From the IMG/VR virus record IMGVR_UViG_3300044733_003944, positions 1 through 64,000 of that record: a stretch of 64,000 bases of DNA; one strand, given 5' to 3'. Every line of letters starts with the position of its first letter. The stretch's first letter is position 1. A model generated the notes under the pieces. The model worked only from the letters and a program-made list of their open reading frames with translations. It had not been told where the DNA came from and searched no databases. This document shows positions 33,142 through 42,534 of this stretch, one piece after another. The DNA is from a virus. Both the position numbers and the translations under genes were made by a program.

Positions 33142-35592
33142 ATGAAACACATTTTATTTTTATTTTTATTCCCCCTTTTTATTTATTCTCAGTATTGTCC
33201 TTATATTGGACCTGACTTAACTTTACCTTGTGGTGTAAACTCAACAACGTTAACTGCTGATCCATCACAATGTGGTCAAGGAGCCCTTCCTCAAGGAACC
33301 TCTAATTACGGAGTTACTAACATACCTTATGTTGTACAAGTTAATAACGGAACATTGGTACAACTTAGTGATGATTCACAATCTAATACGTTTAATATTG
33401 GGTTTACTTTTTGTTTTTACGGTTCTAATTATACACAGTTTCGTATAGGATCAAATGGATGGATTTCGTTGGGTGCTGGAGTTCAACCAGCCACTTTTGC
33501 CACTCAAGCAATACCTTCAGCAAATGCCGCAGTTCCCAAAAATTGTATTATGGGTCCGTGGCAAGATTGGAATCCAAGTTTAGGGGGTCAAATTAGATAT
33601 CAAGTACAAGGAACTGCCCCTTGTCGTAAATTAGTAGTCAGTTGGATAGGTGTTCCTATGTTTTCTTGTACAAACCTTCAGGGAACTTTTCATATTATTC
33701 TTTACGAATCAACTAACGTGATTGAAAATCATATTGCAAATAAACCCGCATGTAATCAATGGGCAGGAGGAACCGCAGTTCAGGGTATTCACAACCTTTT
33801 AGGAAATGCGGCAGTTCCTGTTGCAGGTAGAAACTCAACACAATGGACCACTGTTAACAATGCTTATCGTTGGACGCCAAGTGGAGGTGTAATTCAGCCA
33901 ACATGGACTTGGTATCAGGTTGGAAACCCTAACCCAATTGGTACGGGATTGAGTATTACTGTTACTCCTCCAATCGGAGGAGCTTATTATACCTGCCAAC
34001 CAGTGTTCCCTTCTTGTAATGCTGGTTGGTCCTCTTGTAACGCAGGAGTTGGACAAGGTCCTGATACAATTTTAGTAACACCAACACCAAATTTACCACC
34101 TCCCACAATTACTCCAACAGATCCTTTGTGTAATAATGGTTGTAATGGATCAATAGTTGTAACTCCTGTTGGCGGATTAGGTCCTTATATTATCAATTGG
34201 TCTAATGGGTCAAACACTCTAACATTAAATAATTTGTGTTCAGGGACATATAATTTCTCTTTGACCGATGCAAATGGGTGTGTATATAACGGAACTTCAA
34301 CTTTATTAAACCCACCACCATTACAATTACCAACAGTAACGTCAACTAACCCAACTTGTTTTGGTTATTGTGACGGATCATCAATTGTTAATCCTATAGA
34401 TGGACTTGCACCATACACATATCTTTGGAATGATGGTCAAACCACTCAAACGGCAACTAATTTATGTTCGGGAAACTATTCTGTGACTGTTACAGACGCA
34501 AATAACTGTCCTGTAACTCAAACCACAACGTTAGTTGATCCTCCACTTGTAACAATTAACCCGATTACAGGATCAGACACAGTTTGTTTTAACTCTACAG
34601 GTAATTTATACAACGTCTCAAGTGTTTTTCCTAACCTAAACTACGTATGGACTAACACGATGGGAAATATCTCGTCAGGACAAGGGACAAATCAAATAAA
34701 TTTGGACGTAACTGGTGTGAATGGGGGTCTATATTCCAATACTTTATCAGTTATTGGTGTAAATCAAGTTGGATGTCAGTCACAACCTCAAACTTTTTCT
34801 ATTGTTGTATTGAATATACTACCTGTAATTACACCTATCGGTCCGTTTTGTGAATATGACAACTGTATTAACTTAATTGCAACCCCACCTAATGGAATTT
34901 TCAGTGGATTAAACGTTTGGGGTAATCAATATTGTCCTGACAATGGGTTTATTGGGTTAGATTTTGTAAATTATATGTATTCTCAGTCAGGATGTTGGTT
35001 TGATACGTCAATTAACGTTCAAGTTTATCCACGACCTAACATTTTACCTGTGACAAATGGTGTTGTTGATGAGAATTTAGAGTATCATCAAATATGTGAG
35101 GGTGATACTGTATCAGATGTGTTTAGTTTATCATCAGTTAGTGGTGGATATAACGAATGGTATGTGTTTGGGGATACAATTACTAACAATACGTTAAATA
35201 TAACGTGGGATATGGACGGTATATTCACTTTTCAGGGAGTAAGATGGGACAATGGGTGTGTTTCTAACCCCCAATCCTTCACCATAACCTTAGAATTGTG
35301 TCCAAATGAGATATTTTACATCCCAAATGCCTTTACACCCGATGGTGATGAAAGAAATAACATATTAAAACCAATAATCACCTCAGGAGTGGACATTTTT
35401 AACTACTCTTTTGTGGTTTTTAATAGGTGGGGACAGATTGTATGGGAATCTTTTAATACCAATGTGGGTTGGGATGGGACATATAACAATATTCCTTGTC
35501 AAGATGGGGTTTATACGTGGAAATTAAAATTTAAAAGTCCCAAAACCGATGAAATCAAAGAATTTTACGGTAGTTTTACGCTTATTAAGTAA
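33142..35592 (+). CDS. large secreted adhesin-like protein with type 9 secretion C-terminal domain
   Basis: The 816-residue product has a signal peptide (MKHILFLFLFPLFIYSQ) and an N-terminal beta domain of about 250 residues (FNIGFTFCFYGSNYTQFRIG). Two SprB-like repeats follow (near 335-470; PTCFGYCDGSSIVNPIDGL), then a PKD-like pair (SDTVCFNS... IGPFCEYDNC), and a gliding-type C-terminal domain (YIPNAFTPDGDERNN, VFNRWGQIVWES, GWDGTYN). Its second half matches, in order, the three separate secreted proteins at 4393-6593. It should be exported and displayed by the host type 9 system, or form a fibre using host-derived modules. Confidence 0.82.
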   Translation: MKHILFLFLFPLFIYSQYCPYIGPDLTLPCGVNSTTLTADPSQCGQGALPQGTSNYGVTNIPYVVQVNNGTLVQLSDDSQSNTFNIGFTFCFYGSNYTQFRIGSNGWISLGAGVQPATFATQAIPSANAAVPKNCIMGPWQDWNPSLGGQIRYQVQGTAPCRKLVVSWIGVPMFSCTNLQGTFHIILYESTNVIENHIANKPACNQWAGGTAVQGIHNLLGNAAVPVAGRNSTQWTTVNNAYRWTPSGGVIQPTWTWYQVGNPNPIGTGLSITVTPPIGGAYYTCQPVFPSCNAGWSSCNAGVGQGPDTILVTPTPNLPPPTITPTDPLCNNGCNGSIVVTPVGGLGPYIINWSNGSNTLTLNNLCSGTYNFSLTDANGCVYNGTSTLLNPPPLQLPTVTSTNPTCFGYCDGSSIVNPIDGLAPYTYLWNDGQTTQTATNLCSGNYSVTVTDANNCPVTQTTTLVDPPLVTINPITGSDTVCFNSTGNLYNVSSVFPNLNYVWTNTMGNISSGQGTNQINLDVTGVNGGLYSNTLSVIGVNQVGCQSQPQTFSIVVLNILPVITPIGPFCEYDNCINLIATPPNGIFSGLNVWGNQYCPDNGFIGLDFVNYMYSQSGCWFDTSINVQVYPRPNILPVTNGVVDENLEYHQICEGDTVSDVFSLSSVSGGYNEWYVFGDTITNNTLNITWDMDGIFTFQGVRWDNGCVSNPQSFTITLELCPNEIFYIPNAFTPDGDERNNILKPIITSGVDIFNYSFVVFNRWGQIVWESFNTNVGWDGTYNNIPCQDGVYTWKLKFKSPKTDEIKEFYGSFTLIK

Positions 35593-35607
35593 TAGATATT
35601 TATTTAT

Positions 35608-36267
35608 ATGAGTAAAAAGAAAAATCCTGAGTTAAAAGAGGGTGATCGCATTGTTTTAATCTACATGCCAGGTGAAGATATTGATACAGGAACCAAAGGA
35701 AGGGTTAAAAGTATTGGTCAAGCACCATCTTTCGGGGAATCACCTAGTTATATGTATAATGTAGAGTGGTTAGATGACGATGGTAAGGTAATTAGCACCC
35801 TTTCTTTACTTCCTGAGGCCGATTCTTGGATATTAGATCCCGAATTTACTCAAAATGACCTAAATGAGGCCAAAAATCGTGTAATAACTGACTTAGATGA
35901 GTTAATTAGACGACATGAGTGGTCGAGACTCTTTAAAAAGTCCGATTTGAAGTATATTTTAGACTATTTGGAGGTAATTAGACAGTTAGGTGTGGTAAAT
36001 ATGTTCCAATCAGGTCAATTTTTAGGTCAAACTAAAGATTATTTAACAAAATACTTTGATTTATACCGAATGCAACGTGAATTAGACGATAATGATGAAG
36101 AAAAAATAGAAAAAATCTTAGAAATGTCTGAAAACGTAAGAAATATCATGATTTCAGCCGCAATTACCGATTTAGAGCAAAAAAATGTAGAAATTACAGG
36201 TAGATCAGCAACAAATAGGGTAAATAAACTAACAACTGAACTTGTAAAACACTTTATGGGTAGATAA
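35608..36267 (+). CDS. hypothetical protein with SH3-like N-terminal domain
   Basis: The 219-residue product begins with a strand-rich segment, KEGDRIVLIYMPGEDIDTGT to VKSIGQAP, that looks like a small SH3/KOW-type barrel. A long helical region (about 80-219) rich in Asp, Glu, Lys and Leu follows. The layout suggests a binding module on a helical scaffold. A TATTTATT box at 35596-35603 precedes it. No specific family. Confidence 0.6.
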   Translation: MSKKKNPELKEGDRIVLIYMPGEDIDTGTKGRVKSIGQAPSFGESPSYMYNVEWLDDDGKVISTLSLLPEADSWILDPEFTQNDLNEAKNRVITDLDELIRRHEWSRLFKKSDLKYILDYLEVIRQLGVVNMFQSGQFLGQTKDYLTKYFDLYRMQRELDDNDEEKIEKILEMSENVRNIMISAAITDLEQKNVEITGRSATNRVNKLTTELVKHFMGR

Positions 36268-36339
36268 TCGTGTTTTTTTTACCTAAAAACTTGATTATAT
36301 CACAAAAATTGACGATTTTTTCATAAAAACACACATATT

Positions 36340-36633
36340 ATGACATTATTATCAATTTCTTTATTAGTTTTTAGTATTATTATCCTTTTTACTACCATTT
36401 TATTCATTATTTGGTGGAAAAAATACGGAAAATCACTATTTTCTACCCTAAAAGACCTAAAAAACATGCAAAATCCGTCAAATTTCGTTCAAAATCTTGG
36501 AAATTTGGATAATTTAGAGGATTTTTATCAAAATATTGGTAATTTTGGGGGTCAAATGGGTAATTTTAACGAAAATATTACTAAATTTAACCAAAGAATG
36601 AGTGAAATTGGTAAAAAAATGGGTCAAAAGTAG
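36340..36633 (+). CDS. membrane-anchored helical protein
   Basis: The 97-residue product has one N-terminal membrane span (LLVFSIIILFTTILFIIWW) followed by a polar Asn/Gln/Gly-rich helical part with repeated NxGNxxN patterns (NLGNLDNLEDFYQNIGNFGG). It would expose the repeat part to one side of the membrane. Spanin-like or lysis-accessory roles are conceivable but unproven. Bidirectional terminators follow. Confidence 0.55.
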   Translation: MTLLSISLLVFSIIILFTTILFIIWWKKYGKSLFSTLKDLKNMQNPSNFVQNLGNLDNLEDFYQNIGNFGGQMGNFNENITKFNQRMSEIGKKMGQK

Positions 36634-36645
36634 ATAAAAACACCG

Positions 36646-36715
36646 AAAAAAGACCTATTTTAGGTCGTTTTTTGTCTCTATATATACAAAAAAACCCCCT
36701 ATTTTGGGGGTTTTT
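36646..36715. terminator. two bidirectional terminators
   Basis: AAAAAAGACCT...AGGTCGTTTTTT and AAACCCCCTATTTTGGGGGTTT are symmetric hairpins with A runs before and T runs after. They can stop transcription from both sides, between the plus-strand gene ending at 36633 and the minus-strand gene ending at 36736. Confidence 0.85.
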
Positions 36716-36735
36716 ACGTTAAAATAGGGGTATTT

Positions 36736-36984
36736 TTACTCGTTTTCAGGATTATCTTCTTTAAAGAAATTGGTTAAAAACTTACCAACAACACCAAATA
36801 TAATAGACGATACTATCATAGACTTTATTTCTAAGGGTGTAAATATGTCTTTTAAGTTGTCGAATTGCCATAAACCACCTATCGCAAGAACAGAAGCGAT
36901 TGCCAATAAAGAATCACCCCATTTTCTCCATTTTTTGGGTGTTGGTTTCCAATAATCACTAGTCATTTTTTTTAACTTTGTCAT
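36736..36984 (-). CDS. two-span membrane protein, holin-like
   Basis: The 82-residue product has a basic aromatic N-terminus (YWKPTPKKWRKWGDSLL), a first hydrophobic stretch (LAIASVLAIGGLW), a second (IKSMIVSSIIFGVVGKFLT) and a charged C-terminus. Size and layout are those of phage holins or holin-like proteins. The start follows the stop of the upstream minus gene by one base, so the pair is coupled. Confidence 0.55.
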   Translation of the reverse strand: MTKLKKMTSDYWKPTPKKWRKWGDSLLAIASVLAIGGLWQFDNLKDIFTPLEIKSMIVSSIIFGVVGKFLTNFFKEDNPENE

Positions 36985-36985
36985 T

Positions 36986-37513
36986 TTAGATTCCTTTAAT
37001 AAGGTTTATTGATTGTTTTAGGTATTCTTTAGCTCTTGGGGACGGAGTATATTCATCATCCTTAGTTTGAAGGTTTAAAACCCTTTCAATGTCCTTAACT
37101 AACTCAGTTCCGTGTTCATTTTCTTTATATAACTCGATGATCTTATCCATGGCTTTATTGCATTCACCTGTAGTCTCGTCATAATAGTTTTTATTCCTAA
37201 ACTTATTCAAATGATTCATCATTTCATATGCCAAATGTGTTCCACCGTCTTTAATGTCTTTAAACAAACGGATATTATTCAAAATCCCTAAAGTATCAAC
37301 CATAGAGTTAACCCCTGTAATTCTTTTGGTAATCCCTGGTGTGTATTTATCAAATTCACCCGCTCTCCCGACTATTTCGTCTAGAGGCATAACATTTTCA
37401 GGAATACACTTAGGTTTTTCCTTTTTATTTTTTTTTCCTTCCATTTCGTTTTCTAAAAGAACTTTTCTAATGACTCTATTTAGGTCACGGTTATTAAATT
37501 GATTTCGTTTCAT
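36986..37513 (-). CDS. tagged hypothetical protein, helical
   Basis: The 175-residue product begins MKRNQFNNRDLNRVIRKVL then LENE, a tag with candidate cut L-L-E. The body is helical and charged with two Cys (PKCIPEN, GECNKAM). It is the only tagged gene apparently translated together with a holin-like gene. TATTTATT/TATTTATA boxes lie in the short divergent region it shares with the gene at 37568. Confidence 0.65.
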   Translation of the reverse strand: MKRNQFNNRDLNRVIRKVLLENEMEGKKNKKEKPKCIPENVMPLDEIVGRAGEFDKYTPGITKRITGVNSMVDTLGILNNIRLFKDIKDGGTHLAYEMMNHLNKFRNKNYYDETTGECNKAMDKIIELYKENEHGTELVKDIERVLNLQTKDDEYTPSPRAKEYLKQSINLIKGI

Positions 37514-37567
37514 CTTATAATATATTTTAAAAACTTTAAGTATTTATAATAATAAATATTAGATAAT

Positions 37568-37939
37568 ATGAAAAATATTAATGACATTATAAGGAAAGTA
37601 TTGATTGAGTCATTTTTAAGACCTAAGTTTATTTTTGAGGATTTCTATGGGTCGGTTGAAGATGTTGATTTTTTAAATGAAGCCGAATATCAAGGAAGAA
37701 AAGTTCAACTTGGTAAAATAATGCAGGGTGACGTAAAAAAGTTTAAGGTTTATGTTAAAAATGACAAAGGTAAAGTTGTTAAAGTTAATTTTGGTTTTGG
37801 TGGTAAATCAGCAAAAGGGAAAAGAATGGTTATTAAAAAAAATAACCCAGAAAGACGACGATCTTTCAGAGCAAGACACAATTGCGATAATCCTGGACCA
37901 AGATGGAAACCAAGATATTGGGCTTGTAGAACTTGGTAA
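37568..37939 (+). CDS. tagged basic protein with Cys/aromatic C-terminal motif
   Basis: The 123-residue product begins MKNINDIIRKVLIESFLR (tag). After an acidic link, the C-terminal 70 residues are strongly basic and end RRRSFRARHNCDNPGPRW then YWACRTW. This Arg-rich motif with two Cys and Trp residues may be a nucleic-acid binding module. A small basic tagged protein would suit an internal head protein bound to DNA; that is inference. The upstream box is TATTTATA at 37541-37549. Confidence 0.68.
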   Translation: MKNINDIIRKVLIESFLRPKFIFEDFYGSVEDVDFLNEAEYQGRKVQLGKIMQGDVKKFKVYVKNDKGKVVKVNFGFGGKSAKGKRMVIKKNNPERRRSFRARHNCDNPGPRWKPRYWACRTW

Positions 37940-38003
37940 TAAATAACTAAATTAACACAATTTTATTTTGGGTAATTATTTTTTAGCAAAAAAAATAGAT
38001 TTA

Positions 38004-38591
38004 ATGGAGAGTTATAGATATGACTCATTAGTTCGACAGATTATAAAGGATATTGTTCTTATGTATAAAAAAGAATCTGACGGGCATTTTTATTTACCCT
38101 ACGATGTTGATGAAGAGTCTGACGAATACGACTTTAAAGACATATTTGTTTCTGTTGAATTAATTTTGGAAGAGTCAAATACGGTTGACGATTTTTTATT
38201 AAACGCCGATTTTTATCCCGATGATGATACTATTGTTGTAAAAATAGTATATAATCCAGAATTTAAAACTAAAAATATCTACAACATGGTCGGAGAATTA
38301 AACGAACTCATTGCACACGAACTTAGACATAGTCACCAAAAAAATACCGGTCTATTTGATTTGGATTCTGACATGGATGTTGATGAAGAAAAAGGTTTCG
38401 AGTATTATACAAGACCTGAGGAAATTGACGCTCAATATTACGGATTCAAAAGAATGTCAAAAATCACAAAAAAACCTTTCGATGAATTAGTTAAAAATTG
38501 GTTCAAAAAGTATAAGGATGTTCATCAAATGGATGATTCTGAAGTTGAAGAAACTGTATCGATGATATTAAATTACAGACCTAAGATTTAA
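38004..38591 (+). CDS. putative zinc metallopeptidase (HExxH)
   Basis: The 195-residue product (start MESYRYDSLVRQIIKDI) contains AHELRHSHQ at about residues 104-112, the HExxH zinc and catalytic motif, in a helix preceded by an acidic strand-rich half. A possible third ligand is the Glu in RPEEIDAQYYG, about 35 residues later. It would hydrolyse peptides, perhaps as a maturation enzyme. The N-terminal helix resembles the short tags. Its end overlaps the convergent gene by 11 bases. Confidence 0.65.
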   Translation: MESYRYDSLVRQIIKDIVLMYKKESDGHFYLPYDVDEESDEYDFKDIFVSVELILEESNTVDDFLLNADFYPDDDTIVVKIVYNPEFKTKNIYNMVGELNELIAHELRHSHQKNTGLFDLDSDMDVDEEKGFEYYTRPEEIDAQYYGFKRMSKITKKPFDELVKNWFKKYKDVHQMDDSEVEETVSMILNYRPKI

Positions 38592-39201
38592 ACCTATCTA
38601 TAATCTTTTTGACTAGCATATAAACAATATGTGATGTAAAAATCCCGCCTAAATAGTGTCCTACACCCATCGCTAATAATTTAATTTGTTTTTCACCTAT
38701 TGATAAATCTGAAAGATCTTTCAATATTGGAACTAATGGGACCAAAAACGTGTAGGCGATCATATTAGAGACTTTTGAAAAAGTTAAATTCAAACTTTCT
38801 AAAAAACCGAAAAGAGCATCTCTTAAATCATAGGATTTTGAAAGTGCTCTATCAAAAAACGTAATTAATTTTTTTTCTTTTATTAGTTCTAACACCTCAC
38901 GTAATTTTTCCTTATTCGAGGAAAAAAAAGTTAAAATTATACCAAAAGATATTAGGGTTATGTCTGTTTCTGTTAGGTTTGGATATCTACCACTCATATA
39001 TTTTGAAACAGGTCCCACAAATCCCCCTATTACAGAACCCCAAGTTCCCAAAAAAACAAAATCAATTCCAAATTGTTTTTTTACGTCTTCGATAATTTTT
39101 TTTGTAAAGTTTTTCGAATTAGTAAAAATATCCGACATGGCATTTTCTTTAGATTCTTGTAGAACTTTAATGTATTGCGATTCTGTTAAAATTATATCCA
39201 T
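38581..39201 (-). CDS. tagged multi-span membrane protein
   Basis: The 206-residue product begins MDIILTESQYIKVLQESKEN, an ITE-type tag. Several hydrophobic stretches follow (FVFLGTWGSVIGGFVGPV, ITLISFGIILTFFSS, MIAYTFLVPLVPIL, LLAMGVGHYLGGIFTS). A tagged integral membrane protein is unexpected for a head-cargo protein unless it is ejected to form a channel. Upstream in the minus orientation is ATATTTACATA, a weak form of the AT box. Confidence 0.65.
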   Translation of the reverse strand: MDIILTESQYIKVLQESKENAMSDIFTNSKNFTKKIIEDVKKQFGIDFVFLGTWGSVIGGFVGPVSKYMSGRYPNLTETDITLISFGIILTFFSSNKEKLREVLELIKEKKLITFFDRALSKSYDLRDALFGFLESLNLTFSKVSNMIAYTFLVPLVPILKDLSDLSIGEKQIKLLAMGVGHYLGGIFTSHIVYMLVKKIIDRFKS

Positions 39202-39313
39202 ACTATATGTAAATATCTTTATATGGAATAATAATTTATAAATTATAAACTTAAATTATATTTCTATTTTAATTTATATCGTAGTTGAGATATTTATATA
39301 AAAAAATATAGTT

Positions 39314-39928
39314 ATGAATTCATACTTTTTTAAAATGAACAAACAAGAAAGAGAGAACATCTTGGATCAACATAAACATGTATATGATGGTTATGTAACA
39401 AAATACAATCAACAATCAAACCAATATCCTCTTTATGTTCAGGATTTGGCAAATGATAAAAATGGTATTACGGTAAATAATAAAGGATTGGTTAAGACTT
39501 ATACTAACGTAGGTATTAATGAAGGTCTTTTAGATATGATTGCCGATGGGCCTATGGACTTAGAAAACGGAACGATAGATATTGATAGTGTGAGTCAAAC
39601 AAATTCAATCAATAAAAAAATGTTGGACCAATATTATCCATCACCCAACGAGGAAGAAGAAGAATTTGTAACCTATGGTAAAATCTCAGATGAAGAGGAC
39701 ATACCAAACACAAGCTTACAAAACTTAGATAGGTTTGAATATGATATTGACGAACTTGAGGACTATTCAGCGAGCAAAGATTATGACAATACAGACGAAG
39801 AATATTTAACTTACAGTGAAAGACTACAAGATACACTACAAAATGTTGATGAAGAAATACTACCTGAATTAGTTCAACAATTGTATGAGTCGAGACACAT
39901 GTTCGAAAGATTCAAAAAATACAACTAA
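39314..39928 (+). CDS. tagged acidic protein, EEKNRI-type tag
   Basis: The 204-residue product begins with MNKQERENILDQHKHVYDG after eight residues, the QERENI form of the third tag type. A segment YPLYVQDLANDKNGITVN and TYTNVGINE follows, then a very acidic helical region and a basic end. The I-N-E within GINEG near residue 76 is another candidate cut site. A TATTTATA box lies at 39290-39298. Confidence 0.68.
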   Translation: MNSYFFKMNKQERENILDQHKHVYDGYVTKYNQQSNQYPLYVQDLANDKNGITVNNKGLVKTYTNVGINEGLLDMIADGPMDLENGTIDIDSVSQTNSINKKMLDQYYPSPNEEEEEFVTYGKISDEEDIPNTSLQNLDRFEYDIDELEDYSASKDYDNTDEEYLTYSERLQDTLQNVDEEILPELVQQLYESRHMFERFKKYN

Positions 39929-39929
39929 A

Positions 39930-40229
39930 ATGGAAATTCAAGAATTGATTTTTTTTTATCTACACGAAAACACAAACACCATAGAAGTTCAATTTAGATT
40001 AAATGTCGATTCTGAGGATGAAATTAGAATTGATAATATCAATTTAAATGAGGCTTCTGATTTTGGTTATGATTTGATATTAGAGGAAATTGAATCATAT
40101 GACGATGATGACGAAGAAAATTTATATTGGTTTGATTCCCCATCAATTGACGAAGACAATCTAATTAGTTTTCTAAATGAATATTATATAGTGAGCCCCG
40201 AAAAACTACCAAAACCCGAGTTAATCTAA
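39930..40229 (+). CDS. small acidic hypothetical protein
   Basis: The 99-residue product starts one base after the preceding stop (MEIQELIFFYLHE). It is acidic with strand-like segments (IEVQFRLNVDSEDEIRID) and an Asp/Glu run in the middle. No family is recognised. It converges with the lipoprotein gene, overlapping by 4 bases. Confidence 0.6.
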   Translation: MEIQELIFFYLHENTNTIEVQFRLNVDSEDEIRIDNINLNEASDFGYDLILEEIESYDDDDEENLYWFDSPSIDEDNLISFLNEYYIVSPEKLPKPELI

Positions 40230-40726
40230 GGACCAACTCGAGTTAAAAACATGGTTGTGGTTTCACCACTGCTGTTTGAACCATAATCATAGCTTCCTGA
40301 TGTTCTAATAACAAGACTTTCAGGACCATCATCAATTATTTTCCAAACTCTACGAGTTCCATCGTAATCAAAAACAATATATCCCAAATCATATACGTTT
40401 CTTTGACCATGAACGTAATATGTGAATTTTTTAGTCCAAGTTGTCCCACCACTGGGTAAATCAATAGGATAGAAATAAATTACAGAATAGTCCAAAGCAA
40501 GTCTTGTAAACCCAACCTCAATAGAATCCAAAGGTTTTGTTTCACTTTCATTTACGTAAAGCGTTCCGGGGTAAAAAACTTGGTTCAACCCTGAATAGTC
40601 TCGGTTTTCATAAGTAATTTTATCTATACGATATTCTCCACTTAAACTAAGAAGTGGTGGTTGTGCATACTTTACACAAGAGCTTATAACAAGAGATAAA
40701 ATAAGAATTGATAAAATGTTTTTCAT
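40226..40726 (-). CDS. putative lipoprotein
   Basis: The 166-residue product begins with a lipoprotein signal (ILSILILSLVISSCVKYA); the Cys near residue 17 would be lipidated. The mature part is a beta-rich domain with many Tyr, Ser and Gly residues (SLSGEYRIDKITYENRDYSG). It looks like a Bacteroidota outer-membrane or periplasmic lipoprotein, and in a phage it could serve in superinfection exclusion. Its function is not proven. Confidence 0.7.
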   Translation of the reverse strand: MKNILSILILSLVISSCVKYAQPPLLSLSGEYRIDKITYENRDYSGLNQVFYPGTLYVNESETKPLDSIEVGFTRLALDYSVIYFYPIDLPSGGTTWTKKFTYYVHGQRNVYDLGYIVFDYDGTRRVWKIIDDGPESLVIRTSGSYDYGSNSSGETTTMFLTRVGP

Positions 40727-40789
40727 ATGGTTTTAATTTCTACAAATATAAATATATTTTTTTAATTACAAGGACTATTTATTAAAAAA

Positions 40790-41023
40790 ATGGAATTAGA
40801 CGAAATAATTTATTTACTGAAAAGATATACAACAACCGAATCGAAAGATGAGATTGGAGAACAAGATGCTGGAGGATCGGGAGGTGGTGGCGGAGCTGCT
40901 TATCCTACGGTTACAAAATGGGAAACAGGACTAACGAGAAGTGTTGCAAATCAAATAGATTATAAGGCTAAGTGGAAAGATTTGAACAAACTGACTAGAG
41001 GGAAGGCAAATACTTTATTATAA
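40790..41023 (+). CDS. small protein with glycine linker
   Basis: The 77-residue product has a helical start (MELDEIIYLLKRYTTTES), an acidic link (IGEQD), a Gly run, and a short basic module (YPTVTKWETGLTRSVANQ). The order helix, Glu-rich site, Gly linker, domain resembles the tagged proteins nearby. TATTTATT lies just before the ATG. Confidence 0.55.
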   Translation: MELDEIIYLLKRYTTTESKDEIGEQDAGGSGGGGGAAYPTVTKWETGLTRSVANQIDYKAKWKDLNKLTRGKANTLL

Positions 41024-41053
41024 ACATTTTTTAATGATATTTATAAAAAAACT

Positions 41054-42529
41054 ATGAACTACAATAATTTAAAATTGGTCGGTATATCTCACGATGTAAA
41101 ATATATTTTTACAAATGAGGGTATATTAGAGACCAATTCTTTTTTTTCAAATTCCAAAACAAATTTAATCGAATATTCTTACGAAAACCTTCACTTAGGT
41201 ATTCAAATGTTAAAGGAACATTATTCGACATTTTATAAGGCGAATCAAATATCTCTTATAGAGTATTCCAATTCACCTAGAAGATCTTTATATAGATTAC
41301 TCGAGATCTTTGAATTGAAAAACTACACAACCATTATAAAGGAATGGGAAGAAGTTTATGGAAACAAATTACTTCTAATCAATGAATCAGTAGATAAACT
41401 ACTTGTTGAAAGTAGGGTAAATGATGCTTGGAATAGTATCTCAAACATTTTACATGAAAATATGATTGGGGATTTCTTTAGTGACCCTATTGGATCAATC
41501 GGTAGAGGTGTAAAAAATGTTGGTAGTTGGGTTTACGATCAAGGAAAAAAGGCCGTTGATTGGACTGTAGATCAGGCAAAACAAATTAGAGATAAAGGAT
41601 TTTTTACATGGGCAGGAGAAAAAGTTAGTAACGCTTGGAATTATGTTAAAGATGCGGTTGCAAGGGCATGGAATTGTTTAACAAATAATTTCTTTGAGTG
41701 TTTAATGGAGGGAATTAGAGACGCATCATTTTCTGCCGTGGGAATGGGAGTTATGACCGCAATTTCATTTATTCCTGGTGTGGGTCAAGTGGCGGATGTT
41801 ATAGTATTTGGTAGTTTGTTAATTTGGGACATTTACAAAATGTTGAGCGGTAAATACGAATCAGGTAAATACAAATGGAGTTGGATGGAAATAATTATCG
41901 ACGCCATATGTGCCGTGTTACCAGCGTTAGGGTTTTTAGCAAAATCGGCTCTTAGAGGAATCAAGGGATTTGCCGAATTGGGAATTAAGGCGGCAACTGA
42001 AGGAGGTATTTTTAGAAGAGTTCTAAACTTTTTCAAGGGAAGCCTTGGTAAAATATTTTCTGCAATAGGAAAATCTATGAAGTTTGTCGGAGAAAAATTA
42101 GGATTAACATTTCTTGAAAAATACGGAGCAAAGGCCGAAACAATTTTAACAAAAGAAGTTGAGGTTGCTGAAAAGGCAGCACAAACAGCCGCTAAGGAAG
42201 GTGAAAAGGGCGTTGTAGGAACAGCAAAAGATTCACTTAAAAAGGCGGGCGAAGGAGTTAAACAATTTACCAAAGATTTCAAATTTACTAAACCAATTCC
42301 TGTGGTTTTAAAAAAATCGGGAAAAACAGTATTAGTTACCGCGGCTCTTTGTGCCGCTCTTGGTGTTGATGGGTGGACTTGTCAACACAAAATAGAAAAT
42401 GGTGAGATAAGCGAAGAACAAATTAAAAAAGCGGAAGAAGACTTAAAAGCCGGATTAAAATCAGATAAACTAAAACAAGAAATGTCGAAATTAACCGTGC
42501 AAGATGCTGAAGCACAGGGATTATTTTAA
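41054..42529 (+). CDS. large membrane-active protein, possible ejection protein
   Basis: The 491-residue product has a soluble N-terminal half containing two Glu-rich helices (LLLINESVDKLLVES; ISNILHEN), then hydrophobic segments (AVGMGVMTAISFIPGVGQVA, VIVFGSLLIWDIYKML, IIIDAICAVLPALGFLA), a long Ala/Lys/Glu helical region and a last hydrophobic piece (VLVTAALCAALGVDGWTC). Such amphipathic and membrane-seeking segments recall pore-forming and ejection proteins. It is 5 bases upstream of the next large gene; the three form an operon behind a TATTTATA box. Confidence 0.6.
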   Translation: MNYNNLKLVGISHDVKYIFTNEGILETNSFFSNSKTNLIEYSYENLHLGIQMLKEHYSTFYKANQISLIEYSNSPRRSLYRLLEIFELKNYTTIIKEWEEVYGNKLLLINESVDKLLVESRVNDAWNSISNILHENMIGDFFSDPIGSIGRGVKNVGSWVYDQGKKAVDWTVDQAKQIRDKGFFTWAGEKVSNAWNYVKDAVARAWNCLTNNFFECLMEGIRDASFSAVGMGVMTAISFIPGVGQVADVIVFGSLLIWDIYKMLSGKYESGKYKWSWMEIIIDAICAVLPALGFLAKSALRGIKGFAELGIKAATEGGIFRRVLNFFKGSLGKIFSAIGKSMKFVGEKLGLTFLEKYGAKAETILTKEVEVAEKAAQTAAKEGEKGVVGTAKDSLKKAGEGVKQFTKDFKFTKPIPVVLKKSGKTVLVTAALCAALGVDGWTCQHKIENGEISEEQIKKAEEDLKAGLKSDKLKQEMSKLTVQDAEAQGLF

Positions 42530-42534
42530 ATATT

